Shown one piece after another: positions 1 through 8,343 of a stretch of DNA of 64,000 nt. Source of the stretch: Chloroflexota bacterium. GTDB lineage: Bacteria; Chloroflexota; Anaerolineae; Aggregatilineales; Phototrophicaceae. The notes beneath the pieces are model-generated. The model had not been told where the DNA came from, searched no databases, and saw only the letters and a list, made by a program, of their open reading frames with translations. Positions within the stretch are counted from its first letter, which is position 1; each line of letters starts with the position of its first letter. The stretch spans positions 253,511-317,510 of the forward strand of contig WTGJ01000020.1 in assembly GCA_011523615.1 (NCBI GenBank). The letters are read 5' to 3'. A program made the translations under genes and the position numbers.

Positions 1-169
1 CTCCCTCCAACCGCATGGTGCGGTTCTCCATCAGGCCGCGGAAGCCATCGCGAAAGCCTATCACGTGCATGCCATACACGCCGGTCGCTGCCTTACCCAG
101 CGCTCGCAGCGCCGAATTCAAGCCCGGTGTATCCCCCCCTGCGGTGATGACCCCGATGGTGCGATCCAT
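1..169 (-). CDS. 6-phosphofructokinase, N-terminal fragment (runs off left edge)
   Basis: Phosphorylates fructose 6-phosphate at C1 in glycolysis, in the cytoplasm. Only the first 56 residues are present. They begin [20 protein letters not shown], which carries the family's GGDxPGLN phosphate-donor loop, followed by a GFRDGFRGL segment. AGAGGGG lies five bases before the ATG at 169. It is probably the last visible gene of a minus-strand run, 19 bases after the M55 peptidase. The residues that separate ATP-dependent from pyrophosphate-dependent enzymes lie outside the window, so the donor cannot be told. The family call is secure. Confidence 0.9.
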   Translation of the reverse strand, partial: MDRTIGVITAGGDTPGLNSALRALGKAATGVYGMHVIGFRDGFRGLMENRTMRLEG

Positions 170-188
170 ATCAGCCCCTCTGTATCAA

Positions 189-1043
189 TTATAACGATTT
201 GTGGGGCAAATACGTGAGCAGGTTCTTGATGCTGGCCAGCTCGATGATGTCATCACTTTCATAGGCGACGTGGTTGCCCGCCAGACGTTCCAGAGCCGGG
301 ATGTGCTGAACGTGATCGCCATGGATGTTCCGCTTGTAAATCGCTTCGAAGCGAATGGGCCGCTCCAGATCGAGGAACAATTTCCCCTTCGTGGTCAAAG
401 ACTGCTGCAACTGCGGCAAAGCCTCCAGCGCATCTTCCACACCGGCGCGAATTCGGCGGCAGGATTCGCGGGGGTGCAGGTTGCGCGCGGCGTTGAAGCC
501 CACCCCCCACTTGGTGATCACTGTTGCGGCCAGGGGCAGCTGCTCGGCCACTTCTGCCGCCAGGCGATCGTCGCCACTGACGAAAATCACCGGCACGCCA
601 AAAGCGCCACAAATGGCTGCGTTGAAGCCCAGCTCGCCCACGGCCCTGCCATTCAGGCGCATCTCCTGGATCGCCAGCCCAGAATAGCTGTGTGCCAGCA
701 CGCCATTTTCCGTCCCTTCCATTGCATGATAGCCGATGAACAGCGCCGCGAAGCAATTCTCATCGACGCCATTGACCATCCCCAACGGTCGCGGCGAACC
801 ACGGACGATTTGCACGATCTCATCTTCGATCAGCTCCTCGATGAGCAAATTGCGCATGTAGCCGTGTGAATCCGCGACGACGATCTCCTTCGCACCGGCG
901 TCCTTCGCCCCGGCGATGGCCGCATTCGCCTCAGCGGTCATCCAGCGCCGCGCGCGTTGGTATTCTTCCCCCTCCATCATGACATCTTCCGAATGCACCA
1001 CCCCGGCGACGCCTTCCATATCCACCGAAATCAAGACTTTCAT
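189..1043 (-). CDS. M55 family metallopeptidase (D-aminopeptidase, DppA-like)
   Basis: Predicted zinc D-aminopeptidase that would release N-terminal D-amino acids from peptides, for example cell-wall-derived ones; self-compartmentalising rings are known in the family. The protein is 284 aa, a normal family length. It opens with MKVLISVDMEGVAGV, where the D and E of DMEG are expected metal ligands. Further conserved pieces are VADSHGYMRN near residue 60, IGYHAMEG near 105 and GELGFNA near 135. The start at 1043 is chosen over an upstream in-frame start because AGGGGG lies just before it and the homologous domain begins there. It sits 10 bases after the DUF3179 gene, so cotranscription is likely. 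Substrate is not determined. Confidence 0.88.
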   Translation of the reverse strand: MKVLISVDMEGVAGVVHSEDVMMEGEEYQRARRWMTAEANAAIAGAKDAGAKEIVVADSHGYMRNLLIEELIEDEIVQIVRGSPRPLGMVNGVDENCFAALFIGYHAMEGTENGVLAHSYSGLAIQEMRLNGRAVGELGFNAAICGAFGVPVIFVSGDDRLAAEVAEQLPLAATVITKWGVGFNAARNLHPRESCRRIRAGVEDALEALPQLQQSLTTKGKLFLDLERPIRFEAIYKRNIHGDHVQHIPALERLAGNHVAYESDDIIELASIKNLLTYLPHKSL

Positions 1044-1053
1044 CGCAAACCCC

Positions 1054-2754
1054 CTACTCAAAAACTTCTGTTTCCGGAAAATAACTATACCAGCCAAACC
1101 AGAACGCCAAATGCCCGGCGATTCTCGCCAACTCCGCACCGCCCGGGCCGACCAAGGCTTCTTCCGTAATGTGCCACTGCGCGCCATCCTGATCCGTCAA
1201 GCGATTGGTTGCCACATCCCAGGTGAACGTTTGCGAAGCGGCTTCGCGTTCATAAGCGCGAACGACAGCCCCACCCGGTTCGAAAAAATCGCGTTCCGGC
1301 GTCGCCTTCGCGAGCAGCAACAGCGGCTGCCCCCCGACCACATCCAGGGTGATGCCGGCCGGTAAGATGTGTTCCAGGGGATAGGCGATGGCCTTCCCGG
1401 CGATGCGCAGGCCAAAAATCATCTCTTTGTTCGCTTGCTGACTCTCATCCTGCTGCCAAACCGGGAACATGATGTATTCCGGATCGTTGAAATAGCGGGC
1501 ATAGGCGGCGCCGTTGCGGTAGGGTCGGGAAACGCCGGTCGCCAAACTCAACACGCTGGTTTCCGGATGTTCCGCGAGCCAACTGGCCCAATCGCTGACG
1601 ACGACCGGCAAAAGGGGCAACTCGATGCCGCTCTCCGCCAGAGGGCCGAAGGCCGGCCGGCCCGTCAGGGCATTCCACACCGTATCGGTCAGTCGGTCGT
1701 ACATCAGTTTGTTGGAGCGCATCAACATCCCGGTCGAACCGAATTCGAGGGCAACATCCTCCTGGAACTGTCTCTCGCCATTGGCATCCACATATTCCAG
1801 GCGCGGCAAAGCGATGTCATAGAGGATGCCCGCACCACAAAGCGTGCAATAAGCGAGCATCACCGGCCGCCCGCGCACTTGGGCGGTATCGCCATCGATG
1901 GCTACATCTGCTCCACGCAACCAGCCCGTCGCCGGGCAGCCCGCCGATCGGCCTTCAATCTGCAACCATTCGTCAGAACGTTGCTGGATACTCACCACCT
2001 CGGGGGCACGGAATCCACACAGGCGCTCTCCATCGGGTTCATCGAATAGATCTGCCTGACCGATCACATCGTTGAACATTTCATGCCAGTTCAATAAACG
2101 CAGCGGGTAGGCCCGTGCGTCGCCATCCAGCGCGACACCAAATACCAGTTCATCCGCCGCCGGGTAACGGCAATCATCTTCTCGGCAGTACTGCGGCAAA
2201 CGCTCACCCTCGGCAGCGGCTTCCTCAGGCGTGATCTGACGCGCATTGACCAGCGAAGGAATGCCATCCACACTCACCCCGCCCCAAACGACTTCCACCA
2301 GATTGACTTGTGCCGTTTCTGCTGCATCGACGGGGAAGAAACGGGCGAATTCCGGATCGATGACGGTCGCATAAAGCAGCCCCTTGAATTCCGCATAATG
2401 CGGCGGCGGCGCAACATCCGTACGTCCCGCCCATTCGAAATAGCCACGCCAACCAATTTCTCTCGGCTGCCCCGATAGCTGTTCCAAGGCGTCGACAATG
2501 GCGCGGTTGCCTTCCGGATTCGCCATGAAGTAAGCGGCATCAATCAGCGGGGCGATGTAGAGCGGATCGCCGTGGTCGCCGATTCGCTCGATGAGGGAAT
2601 GATCTACCGGTGCCTGCCGCGCTTCGACGACCAATGCTGCCAGGCGAATGAGCGTGCCGCGGTAATCATCCAGGTTTTCGCCGGGTTCCTGGGCCAGGGA
2701 CCATTGGCCAAAGCACAACAGAACCATCAAGAACACGTAAGACTTACGCCACAT
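1054..2754 (-). CDS. DUF3179 domain-containing exported protein
   Basis: Function unknown. The 566 aa protein starts [20 protein letters not shown] and then AQ, a clear Sec signal peptide, so it is exported. The large DUF3179 domain follows. Conserved family pieces seen are [26 protein letters not shown] and [12 protein letters not shown], which contain cysteines that could bind metal or form disulfides. The start at 2754 overlaps the end of glpK by 11 bases and has GAGGG at suitable spacing, so translation is probably coupled to glpK. A longer reading frame extends upstream but would run into glpK and lose the signal peptide position. Family membership is good; no biochemical role is assigned. 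Confidence 0.85.
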   Translation of the reverse strand: MWRKSYVFLMVLLCFGQWSLAQEPGENLDDYRGTLIRLAALVVEARQAPVDHSLIERIGDHGDPLYIAPLIDAAYFMANPEGNRAIVDALEQLSGQPREIGWRGYFEWAGRTDVAPPPHYAEFKGLLYATVIDPEFARFFPVDAAETAQVNLVEVVWGGVSVDGIPSLVNARQITPEEAAAEGERLPQYCREDDCRYPAADELVFGVALDGDARAYPLRLLNWHEMFNDVIGQADLFDEPDGERLCGFRAPEVVSIQQRSDEWLQIEGRSAGCPATGWLRGADVAIDGDTAQVRGRPVMLAYCTLCGAGILYDIALPRLEYVDANGERQFQEDVALEFGSTGMLMRSNKLMYDRLTDTVWNALTGRPAFGPLAESGIELPLLPVVVSDWASWLAEHPETSVLSLATGVSRPYRNGAAYARYFNDPEYIMFPVWQQDESQQANKEMIFGLRIAGKAIAYPLEHILPAGITLDVVGGQPLLLLAKATPERDFFEPGGAVVRAYEREAASQTFTWDVATNRLTDQDGAQWHITEEALVGPGGAELARIAGHLAFWFGWYSYFPETEVFE

Positions 2755-4237
2755 CACTGCACACCCTCGCCACTGCCTGAAGCCAACCTGCATAGCGCTC
2801 CTCCCGTTCCGCGGCGGAAATTTGTGGTTCAAACACCCGGTCCAACCGCCATTGTTCCTTCAATGCACCCATGGAGGGCCAAAAACCCACGGCAAGGCCG
2901 GCGAGGTATGCCGCACCCAGAGCCGTGGTTTCCGTGATGACCGGACGTTCTACCGGCACCCCCAGGATGTCCGCCTGGAATTGCATCACGAAATCATTTT
3001 GCGTCACTCCTCCATCCACGCGCAACGTGTGCAAAGAAAGGTCAGCATCTTTTCGCATCACTTCCACCACATCGCGGGATTGGTAAGCGATGCTTTCCAG
3101 CGCCGCCCGCACGATCTCCGCGCGGCCACTCCCTCGCGAGAGGCCGACGATCGCACCGCGTGCGTAGGCATCCCAATACGGCGCGCCGAGGCCGGTGAAG
3201 GCGGGCACCAGATAGACGCCGCCACTATCCGAGACGCTCGTCGCAATCGCTTCGCTGGCCGCGCTCGTTTCCACAAAAGCCAATTCATCGCGCAACCACT
3301 GCACCGCCGCGCCCGCCACAAAGACGCTGCCTTCCAAAGCGTATTGCGCCTCGGCCTCGCCAATTTGCCAGGCGATGGTCGTCAACAGCTGGTGCGCCGA
3401 CGGCACAGGGCGTCGGCCGGTCTGCATCAGCAAAAAACAGCCGGTGCCATAAGTATTTTTCGCCATCCCCGCTTCGGTACATACCTGCCCAAACGTCGCC
3501 GCTTGTTGATCGCCCGCCATACCAGCGATCGGGATGGCCGCACCGAAGCAAGCGGCCACCGTTTCTCCCACCACAGCGCTGCTCGGCACCACAGTGGGCA
3601 ACAGCGACGGTGGGATGTTCAATCGCTCCAGGATCTCTGTGCACCAACTCCCGCTGTGGATATCGAAGAGCATCGTTCGGCTGGCGTTGCTGATATCGGT
3701 GATGTGGCTGGCGCCAGCGGTCAACTGCCAGACGAGCCAGGCATCCATGGTACCGAAAGCCAACTCGCCGCGTTCGGCCTTTTGCCGGGCGCCCACTACG
3801 TTTTCGAGCAACCAGGCGACCTTGGTAGCGGAAAAATAGGGGTCGGTCACCAGGCCGGTCCGCTCAGCGATCCTGCGGTCAAAGCCCTCTGCGCGCAATG
3901 CATCGCAAAGAGAGGCGGTGCGTCGGTCTTGCCAGACGATCGCTCGGTGGATGGGACGGCCGCTGGCTCGCTCCCAGATGAGCGTCGTTTCCCGCTGATT
4001 CGTGATGCCAATGGCGGCGATCTCCGTCGCCTTCGCAGCCACCTGTTCGAGGGCATTTCGCGCGACGCGCAACTGAGCATCCCAGATGTCCATCGCATCG
4101 TGCTCCACCCAACCCGGCTGTGGGAAATGCTGGGGAAACTCTTCTTGCGCCAGCGAGACGATATTGCCCCATTCATTGAAGAGCATGGCGCGAGAAGAGG
4201 TGGTCCCTTGGTCCAATGCCAGGATGTAGCGGGCCAT
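2744..4237 (-). CDS. glpK: glycerol kinase
   Basis: Converts glycerol and ATP to sn-glycerol 3-phosphate, feeding glycolysis and lipid synthesis; cytoplasmic FGGY-family kinase. At 497 aa it is full length. It begins [18 protein letters not shown] with the phosphate-1 motif DQGTTSSR. It also has GITNQRET, the GMAGDQQAA segment, and the C-terminal [13 protein letters not shown] and [11 protein letters not shown] motifs typical of GlpK. It lies 12 bases after the nucleotide-sugar dehydrogenase and overlaps the DUF3179 gene. No glycerol facilitator or glycerol-3-phosphate dehydrogenase is seen nearby. Confidence 0.97.
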   Translation of the reverse strand: MARYILALDQGTTSSRAMLFNEWGNIVSLAQEEFPQHFPQPGWVEHDAMDIWDAQLRVARNALEQVAAKATEIAAIGITNQRETTLIWERASGRPIHRAIVWQDRRTASLCDALRAEGFDRRIAERTGLVTDPYFSATKVAWLLENVVGARQKAERGELAFGTMDAWLVWQLTAGASHITDISNASRTMLFDIHSGSWCTEILERLNIPPSLLPTVVPSSAVVGETVAACFGAAIPIAGMAGDQQAATFGQVCTEAGMAKNTYGTGCFLLMQTGRRPVPSAHQLLTTIAWQIGEAEAQYALEGSVFVAGAAVQWLRDELAFVETSAASEAIATSVSDSGGVYLVPAFTGLGAPYWDAYARGAIVGLSRGSGRAEIVRAALESIAYQSRDVVEVMRKDADLSLHTLRVDGGVTQNDFVMQFQADILGVPVERPVITETTALGAAYLAGLAVGFWPSMGALKEQWRLDRVFEPQISAAEREERYAGWLQAVARVCSDVA

Positions 4238-4249
4238 AGGTGATCTCCT

Positions 4250-5593
4250 TCACATGCGCGTGATCTGCGCGCTCCCCTGCACACCGCGCGTCGCCATCCG
4301 CGTATCCAGGATGACGCGCGCGTGATCGCATACTCGTTGCCAGTCGTAGGTGGAGTGATCGGCCAGGATGACCACACAATCCGCTGCCCGCAGCCATTCC
4401 TCGCGGCATTCCGATCGTTGCATGAGCTCGCCATTGACTCGTTGCAACTGAGCGACGTAAGGATCGTGATACTCCACTTTTGCCCCGCGTTGCAAGAGCA
4501 ACTCCAATATATCCAGTGCCGGGCTCTCCCGCGTATCAGCGCTATCTCGCTTGTAAGCCACGCCCAGCAGGTGGATCCGCGCGCCGCGGGTGGCGATGCT
4601 GGCTTCGTTCAACAGATCCTGGATGCGCTCCACCACGTAGCGCGGGCGGGCCGTGTTGATTTCACTGGCGAGCTGGATGAAGCGCGCGTTGTAATCCAGC
4701 GTCTTCAACTTCCAACTGAGGTAATGCGGATCCACAGGGATGCAATGCCCTCCCCAACCCGGGCCAGGGTAAAACGGCATGAAACCGAAGGGCTTGGTCG
4801 CGGCCCCCTCCACCACTTCCCAAATATCCAGGCCCAATTTATCGCACATTAACGCCATTTCGTTGACCAGGCCGATGTTCACCGCACGGAAGGTATTTTC
4901 GAGCAGCTTGATCATCTCCGCCGCCGTCGGTGAGGAAACCACGACGACTTCTTCCGCCACCCGGGCGTAATATGCGCGCGCCAGCTCACCACAGGCCGCC
5001 GTCACACCGCCGACGACTTTGGGCGTGTTGCGCAGGGTGTAGGTCTGGTTGCCCGGATCGATGCGCTCCGGCGAATAGGCGATGAAGACATCCGTACCCA
5101 CCGCCAGGCCGGTCTCAACGAAGCGCGGTTTGACGATTTCTTCGGTCGTGCCGGGATAGGTCGTGCTCTCGAGTACGATGAGCATGCCCGGCTGACATAC
5201 GTCCACCAGTGTATCCACGGCAGAAATCACGTGGGTGAGGTCCGGGTCTTTCGTCTTCCGCAACGGCGTGGGAACACAGATGCTGATCGCATCGCAGCCC
5301 CGCAAGGCCTCATAATCCGCGTTGGCCTGCAGTTGGCCCTGCGCGACCAGCGGCGCCAGGCGCTCATTCGGTATATCACTGATGTAGCTGTTGCCGCGCT
5401 GGATCTCGACGACTCGTTGGGCATCCTGTTCCACTCCGGTTACGGCGAAACCCGCTTCCGCAAACTCCACCGCCAGCGCCAGGCCCACATAACCCAAACC
5501 CACGATGCCAATGCTTGCGCTGCCGTCGCCCAATCGTTCGTGCAAACGCTGTCGGTGGCTTTGCTGCGCGGCGATGATGCTTTCCTTTCGCAA
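4250..5593 (-). CDS. nucleotide sugar dehydrogenase (UDP-GlcNAc/UDP-ManNAc 6-dehydrogenase type)
   Basis: NAD-dependent four-electron oxidation of a UDP-hexose or UDP-N-acetylhexosamine to the uronic acid, for surface polysaccharides. The Rossmann motif IGIVGLGYVGLALAVEF lies near the N terminus. The catalytic cysteine is in GWGGHCIPVDPHYLSWK, a form usual for the N-acetylhexosamine (WecC/WbpA) branch. The C-terminal domain (LGVAYKRDSADTRESPA) is complete. The start is uncertain: no in-frame ATG occurs before the Rossmann fold. The TTG at 5593 is used here. A Shine-Dalgarno-like GAAAGGAAAGC lies just downstream and would better suit an unusual ATC at 5578 or 5575. A TATACT at 5619-5624 could be the -10. 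First gene of the left minus-strand run. Confidence 0.85.
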   Translation of the reverse strand: MRKESIIAAQQSHRQRLHERLGDGSASIGIVGLGYVGLALAVEFAEAGFAVTGVEQDAQRVVEIQRGNSYISDIPNERLAPLVAQGQLQANADYEALRGCDAISICVPTPLRKTKDPDLTHVISAVDTLVDVCQPGMLIVLESTTYPGTTEEIVKPRFVETGLAVGTDVFIAYSPERIDPGNQTYTLRNTPKVVGGVTAACGELARAYYARVAEEVVVVSSPTAAEMIKLLENTFRAVNIGLVNEMALMCDKLGLDIWEVVEGAATKPFGFMPFYPGPGWGGHCIPVDPHYLSWKLKTLDYNARFIQLASEINTARPRYVVERIQDLLNEASIATRGARIHLLGVAYKRDSADTRESPALDILELLLQRGAKVEYHDPYVAQLQRVNGELMQRSECREEWLRAADCVVILADHSTYDWQRVCDHARVILDTRMATRGVQGSAQITRM

Positions 5594-5696
5594 GAGGATT
5601 CGCAAAGTGAACCGTACCAGTATAATGCGCGCTTTCGGGCAAAGGTAGCAAGGAGGTAAGAATGCAGCCTTGGCCAGCGTCTGAGCAGAAATGGAC

Positions 5697-5724
5697 TTGA
5701 CAGGCGCAACGCAAGCGCTAGAAT
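5697..5724 (+). promoter_or_regulatory. strong sigma70-type promoter for the candidate RNA
   Basis: TTGACA at 5697-5702 and TAGAAT at 5719-5724 are separated by 16 bases. The -35 is a perfect consensus match and the -10 matches at five of six. Transcription would start near 5731, reading into a region with no good ORF that ends at the terminator at 5929-5955. Confidence 0.65.
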
Positions 5725-5730
5725 GCCCAG

Positions 5731-5955
5731 CCGTTGCCACCCAGCCACAGCCAGATATGCCATCGTCCGGTTGAGTCAGAGGAGTTTCAGTGCCAATGAA
5801 TGATTTCCCACAATGGTCAAACGCCATCTTCTGGGCAGATCGGGATTCCTCCATGAAAGCGCCTGTACGCTGTACCTCCACTCAACCTTAACTCCGTGCT
5901 CTGACACGAGACCGTAGAGGACAGCAGTCGCAGGCAAAAGCCTGCGGTTTTTTTT
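5731..5955 (+). ncRNA. candidate structured non-coding RNA (about 225 nt)
   Basis: This stretch lies between a near-consensus promoter and a classic intrinsic terminator and contains no plausible coding frame. It can fold as a long rod. GGTTGAGT 5769-5776 pairs with ACTCAACC 5880-5887. GAGG 5779-5782 pairs with CCTC 5875-5878. CAGTG 5788-5792 pairs with CGCTG 5868-5872. The apex is a hairpin pairing CCCA 5807-5810 with TGGG 5832-5835 and ATGG 5813-5816 with CCAT 5824-5827. A second hairpin pairs CGTG 5895-5898 with CACG 5905-5908. Size and shape resemble a 6S-like RNA, but no diagnostic sequence was recognised. A leader or attenuator for the small ORFs at 6138 and 6330 is the alternative. The rest of the gap (5594-5730, 5956-6137) shows nothing further. 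Confidence 0.4.
5929..5955 (+). terminator. Rho-independent terminator
   Basis: A perfect 7-bp stem, CGCAGGC 5929-5935 with GCCTGCG 5940-5946, closes an AAAA loop and is followed by G and eight T residues (5948-5955). It ends the candidate RNA and no protein gene reads into it. Confidence 0.85.
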
Positions 5956-6137
5956 GCCGAAGCGCTAAAAAAGCACCAGGTTCCCACTTGCGGCCGCCCA
6001 GCCGCGCCATAGACCAGGCGAGAGAACGCCCCACAACTGGATGCTGCCTCTCTCGAATTCTCCGAGCCTGAGCAATCGCGGTGACCGCCGCTACCAGGCA
6101 CCGCCATCGTCCGTAACCCAATACAGGAGCCACCACC

Positions 6138-6278
6138 ATGTTGGATCAAATGCACCTATTGCAGTGGGAACAGTTGCGGCGGGAAGCGGAGCAGGAACGA
6201 CTCGCCAACGCAGCACGAATGGCCACCCGGCGAGGCCAGCGAAATAAGTTGCGCTGGGCCCGTCGCCTGCGGCGATGA
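6138..6278 (+). CDS. small arginine-rich protein (46 aa), unknown
   Basis: Not recognised. A 46-codon ORF begins ATG TTG GAT at 6138 with AGGAG eight bases upstream and ends TGA at 6276-6278. The peptide starts MLDQMHLLQWEQLRREAEQE and is rich in R, E, Q and L in a pattern that suits one amphipathic helix. The basic tail ends RWARRLRR. It lies 180 bases downstream of the terminator of the candidate RNA and 51 bases before a second small ORF. No strong promoter of its own was seen, so read-through from 5731 is possible. Coding status rests on the ribosome-binding site and composition only. Confidence 0.4.
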   Translation: MLDQMHLLQWEQLRREAEQERLANAARMATRRGQRNKLRWARRLRR

Positions 6279-6329
6279 ACTCCACCGGTTCAAATGCTGG
6301 GTTTAAATGCTGAAAGAAGGAGTCAGGCG

Positions 6330-6524
6330 ATGCCTCACGAAAACTCCCATCTCCTCCTACGGGGTTCGCGCGGCGTCCTGCGCCACCATGCCGCACAGGA
6401 TCGCCTCTTCCGCAAAGCGCAGGCAGCAGGCGGCGGGAGCGCCTCTCCGTACATCCTGAAGGGCCTGGCGAGAAACCGCTGGCAGCTTCGTCGGAGCGAT
6501 CCTTTGCCGCGTCAAACCATATGA
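6330..6524 (+). CDS. small basic protein (64 aa), unknown
   Basis: Not recognised. The ATG at 6330 has AAGGAG seven bases upstream, which decides the start over an earlier in-frame ATG at 6294 that lacks such a site. The 64 aa product starts MPHENSHLLLRGSRG and ends RRSDPLPRQTI; it is basic, with no membrane segment, no cysteine and no visible domain. It follows the 46-aa ORF on the same strand and may be cotranscribed. A chance ORF in GC-rich DNA is the main alternative. Confidence 0.35.
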   Translation: MPHENSHLLLRGSRGVLRHHAAQDRLFRKAQAAGGGSASPYILKGLARNRWQLRRSDPLPRQTI

Positions 6525-6561
6525 TGACGATTCAGTATCACCCGCGGTCGGGGCAACGGGC

Positions 6562-6598
6562 AAGGCGGGGAATCACGACCTTCGTCATTCCCCGCCTT
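6562..6598. terminator. perfect inverted repeat, likely bidirectional transcription stop
   Basis: AAGGCGGGGAAT 6562-6573 and ATTCCCCGCCTT 6587-6598 are perfect 12-base complements around a 13-base loop. The repeat sits between the plus-strand small ORFs and the 3' end of the minus-strand YihY gene, whose stop codon lies at its edge (6585-6587). There is no T tract on either side, so it is not a canonical intrinsic terminator. It may instead block 3' decay or act in both directions. Confidence 0.5.
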
Positions 6599-7580
6599 CC
6601 GTCAATAGCGGCTGCCCCTGCCCGTGAGAAGGCAGCAAACGCCGCTGAGCCCGGATCCATTCATTCATTTGTGCGCAGATTTCAGCGGAAAACAACGTGA
6701 TGGCCATCACGATATACGCCCCCAAGAACAAGACAATTGCCGTGAAAAACACCCCATACACGAATTGATAGCTCGACACCGTCGACAGATACCAACGAAA
6801 GACCCATTTGGTCATCTCCCAGCCGGCGGCCCCCAATAATGCCGCCGGCCAGATCGCGTCCCAATAGACGGTCTGCCGGGGGATGTAGCGGAACAGCATC
6901 ACAAAAATCACCATGTTCAAGCCCGCTGGCAGGAACGTGATGCCGATCGTCAACCAGGTGCTGGTCGTATTCAAGAGAAAAGCGGAGACCAGTTGCAAGG
7001 CGGCAGAAGTCAAGAACGAGACCGCCATCAAAAAGATGAAGACGACGCTCATCGCGAAGGCCGTCAATTGCTGCTGCCAGACGCCCCGCTCTTTGGGTTC
7101 GCGAAAGATGAAATCCAACGCTGCGGTCAAATTCGCGAACAAACCCAGCGCGGACCAGAGCAAACCAAGCAGCGCCACCAACACAAACGGCGCCCCCTGC
7201 AGAATCGCTTGTTCCAACGACCGTTGAATCTCGCTCAAGGCCTGCGCGGGCAAGACGAGGCTGAGCGCATCGGCGATCTGCTTCTGCGCGACCGCCGGTC
7301 CCAGGATGCGCCCCGCGGCAATCGCCAGCAGCAGAATCAAGGGGAAGGTGGCGAAAAGCGCATAGTAGGTGATGGCCGCCGCTTGCCGCGCACCATATTC
7401 GCGGAAATTGAACAGCGCTCGTCCGCTGTGCGTCAACACCTGTCGCAGTGAAGCTGGCAAACGCTGCCAGATCTGTAGCAACTGGCCCGTGATATACTGC
7501 ACGGCGCGCCTTCGCCAGCGCGCCGGCCTCGCCAGAATCGTTCGCAGCCACTGGGGCATGTATGGAAAGCCTTCGTCCAT
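6585..7580 (-). CDS. YihY/BrkB family inner-membrane protein
   Basis: Polytopic membrane protein of the YihY/BrkB (UPF0761) family, once called ribonuclease BN; the true role is unclear. The 331 aa chain starts with a basic cytoplasmic segment. The family signature FREYGARQAAAITYYALFAT is followed by about six hydrophobic segments, the second ending FANLTAALDFIF. The C-terminal end of the domain is YGVFFTAIVLFLGAYIVM. The start may be 7580 or the ATG at 7559. It is divergent from the HAD gene with only 16 bases between start codons, so the promoters must overlap the genes. Confidence 0.88.
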   Translation of the reverse strand: MDEGFPYMPQWLRTILARPARWRRRAVQYITGQLLQIWQRLPASLRQVLTHSGRALFNFREYGARQAAAITYYALFATFPLILLLAIAAGRILGPAVAQKQIADALSLVLPAQALSEIQRSLEQAILQGAPFVLVALLGLLWSALGLFANLTAALDFIFREPKERGVWQQQLTAFAMSVVFIFLMAVSFLTSAALQLVSAFLLNTTSTWLTIGITFLPAGLNMVIFVMLFRYIPRQTVYWDAIWPAALLGAAGWEMTKWVFRWYLSTVSSYQFVYGVFFTAIVLFLGAYIVMAITLFSAEICAQMNEWIRAQRRLLPSHGQGQPLLTEGGE

Positions 7581-7596
7581 CCGCCATCAGGATACC

Positions 7597-8343
7597 ATGA
7601 AATCCCGCCGACCTCGCGCCCTTTTGCTGGATTATGGCGGTGTGTTGATGCGCACCCGTTCACGCGCACTGCGGGTGGCCTGGGACGCCCAATTGCAACT
7701 GCCGCGGGGGAGCGTGGAACGCATCGTACATGGCAGCGAGGCCTGGCAACGCTGTCAGCTCGGCCAACTGAACGAGGAGGATTACTGGCAATCCGTGGCG
7801 CGGGAATTGCAGCTCAGCCCAGAGGCTTTGCCCCAATTCCGATCAGATTATTTCGCCGCTGATCAGCTCGATCGGAAAGCCATTTCGCTCCTGCGGTCGC
7901 TCCGTGCTCAGGGAATCCCGGTCGCGCTACTCAGCAACGAAAGTCGTTCGCTACCGGCGCGCCTGGCCCAACTCGGGATCGCCGATCTGTTTTCGCCCTT
8001 GCTCGTCTCCTCCTACCTCGGCTGCCTGAAACCAGAGCCCGCAGCCTATCGTGCTGCCCTCGCCCTGATGGGAAAACCGGCCGAAGTAGTCCTCTTCATC
8101 GACGATCGGGCCGAAAATGTCGGGGCTGCGATCTCCCTGGGCATGCAGGGGGTGCAATTTCAGGAGGGAAAATCACTCAGCCGTATGATCTGGCAGCGAT
8201 TCAACGACGCTGATCAGGAGCCACCGGCAGGCGAATCGACGGTTTTCATCGGTGCTGGTTGCGCATCGGCTGCCGGCGCGAAGCCCAGGGCACGGACATC
8301 CGCCCAAAAACGTTCTACATTCGCCAACTTGATCTCTTCATAG
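7597..8343 (+). CDS. HAD-superfamily hydrolase (subfamily IA)
   Basis: Predicted phosphatase of 248 aa. Motif I is LLLDYGGVLM with the nucleophile Asp. Motif II is ALLSNES, motif III the Lys of GCLKPEPAAY, and motif IV FIDDRAENV. The alpha-helical cap lies between motifs I and II, as in YihX-like sugar-phosphate phosphatases. The start at 7597 (ATGAAATCC) places motif I at residue 9, as expected. The fold is complete by about residue 205. The remaining 40 residues are low-complexity and run 130 bases into the 3' end of the convergent oxidoreductase gene, so the natural stop may once have been earlier. Substrate unknown. Confidence 0.85.
   Translation: MKSRRPRALLLDYGGVLMRTRSRALRVAWDAQLQLPRGSVERIVHGSEAWQRCQLGQLNEEDYWQSVARELQLSPEALPQFRSDYFAADQLDRKAISLLRSLRAQGIPVALLSNESRSLPARLAQLGIADLFSPLLVSSYLGCLKPEPAAYRAALALMGKPAEVVLFIDDRAENVGAAISLGMQGVQFQEGKSLSRMIWQRFNDADQEPPAGESTVFIGAGCASAAGAKPRARTSAQKRSTFANLISS

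Noticed and set aside
2822-4243. 473-codon plus-strand open frame opposite glpK
   Set aside because: Shadow of glpK; GC-rich codon bias leaves the opposite frame open. No ribosome site, no domain.
5817-6396. Minus-strand ORFs of 83-112 codons across the non-coding gap
   Set aside because: No ribosome sites and no recognisable composition; they oppose the better plus-strand promoter, RNA and small ORFs.
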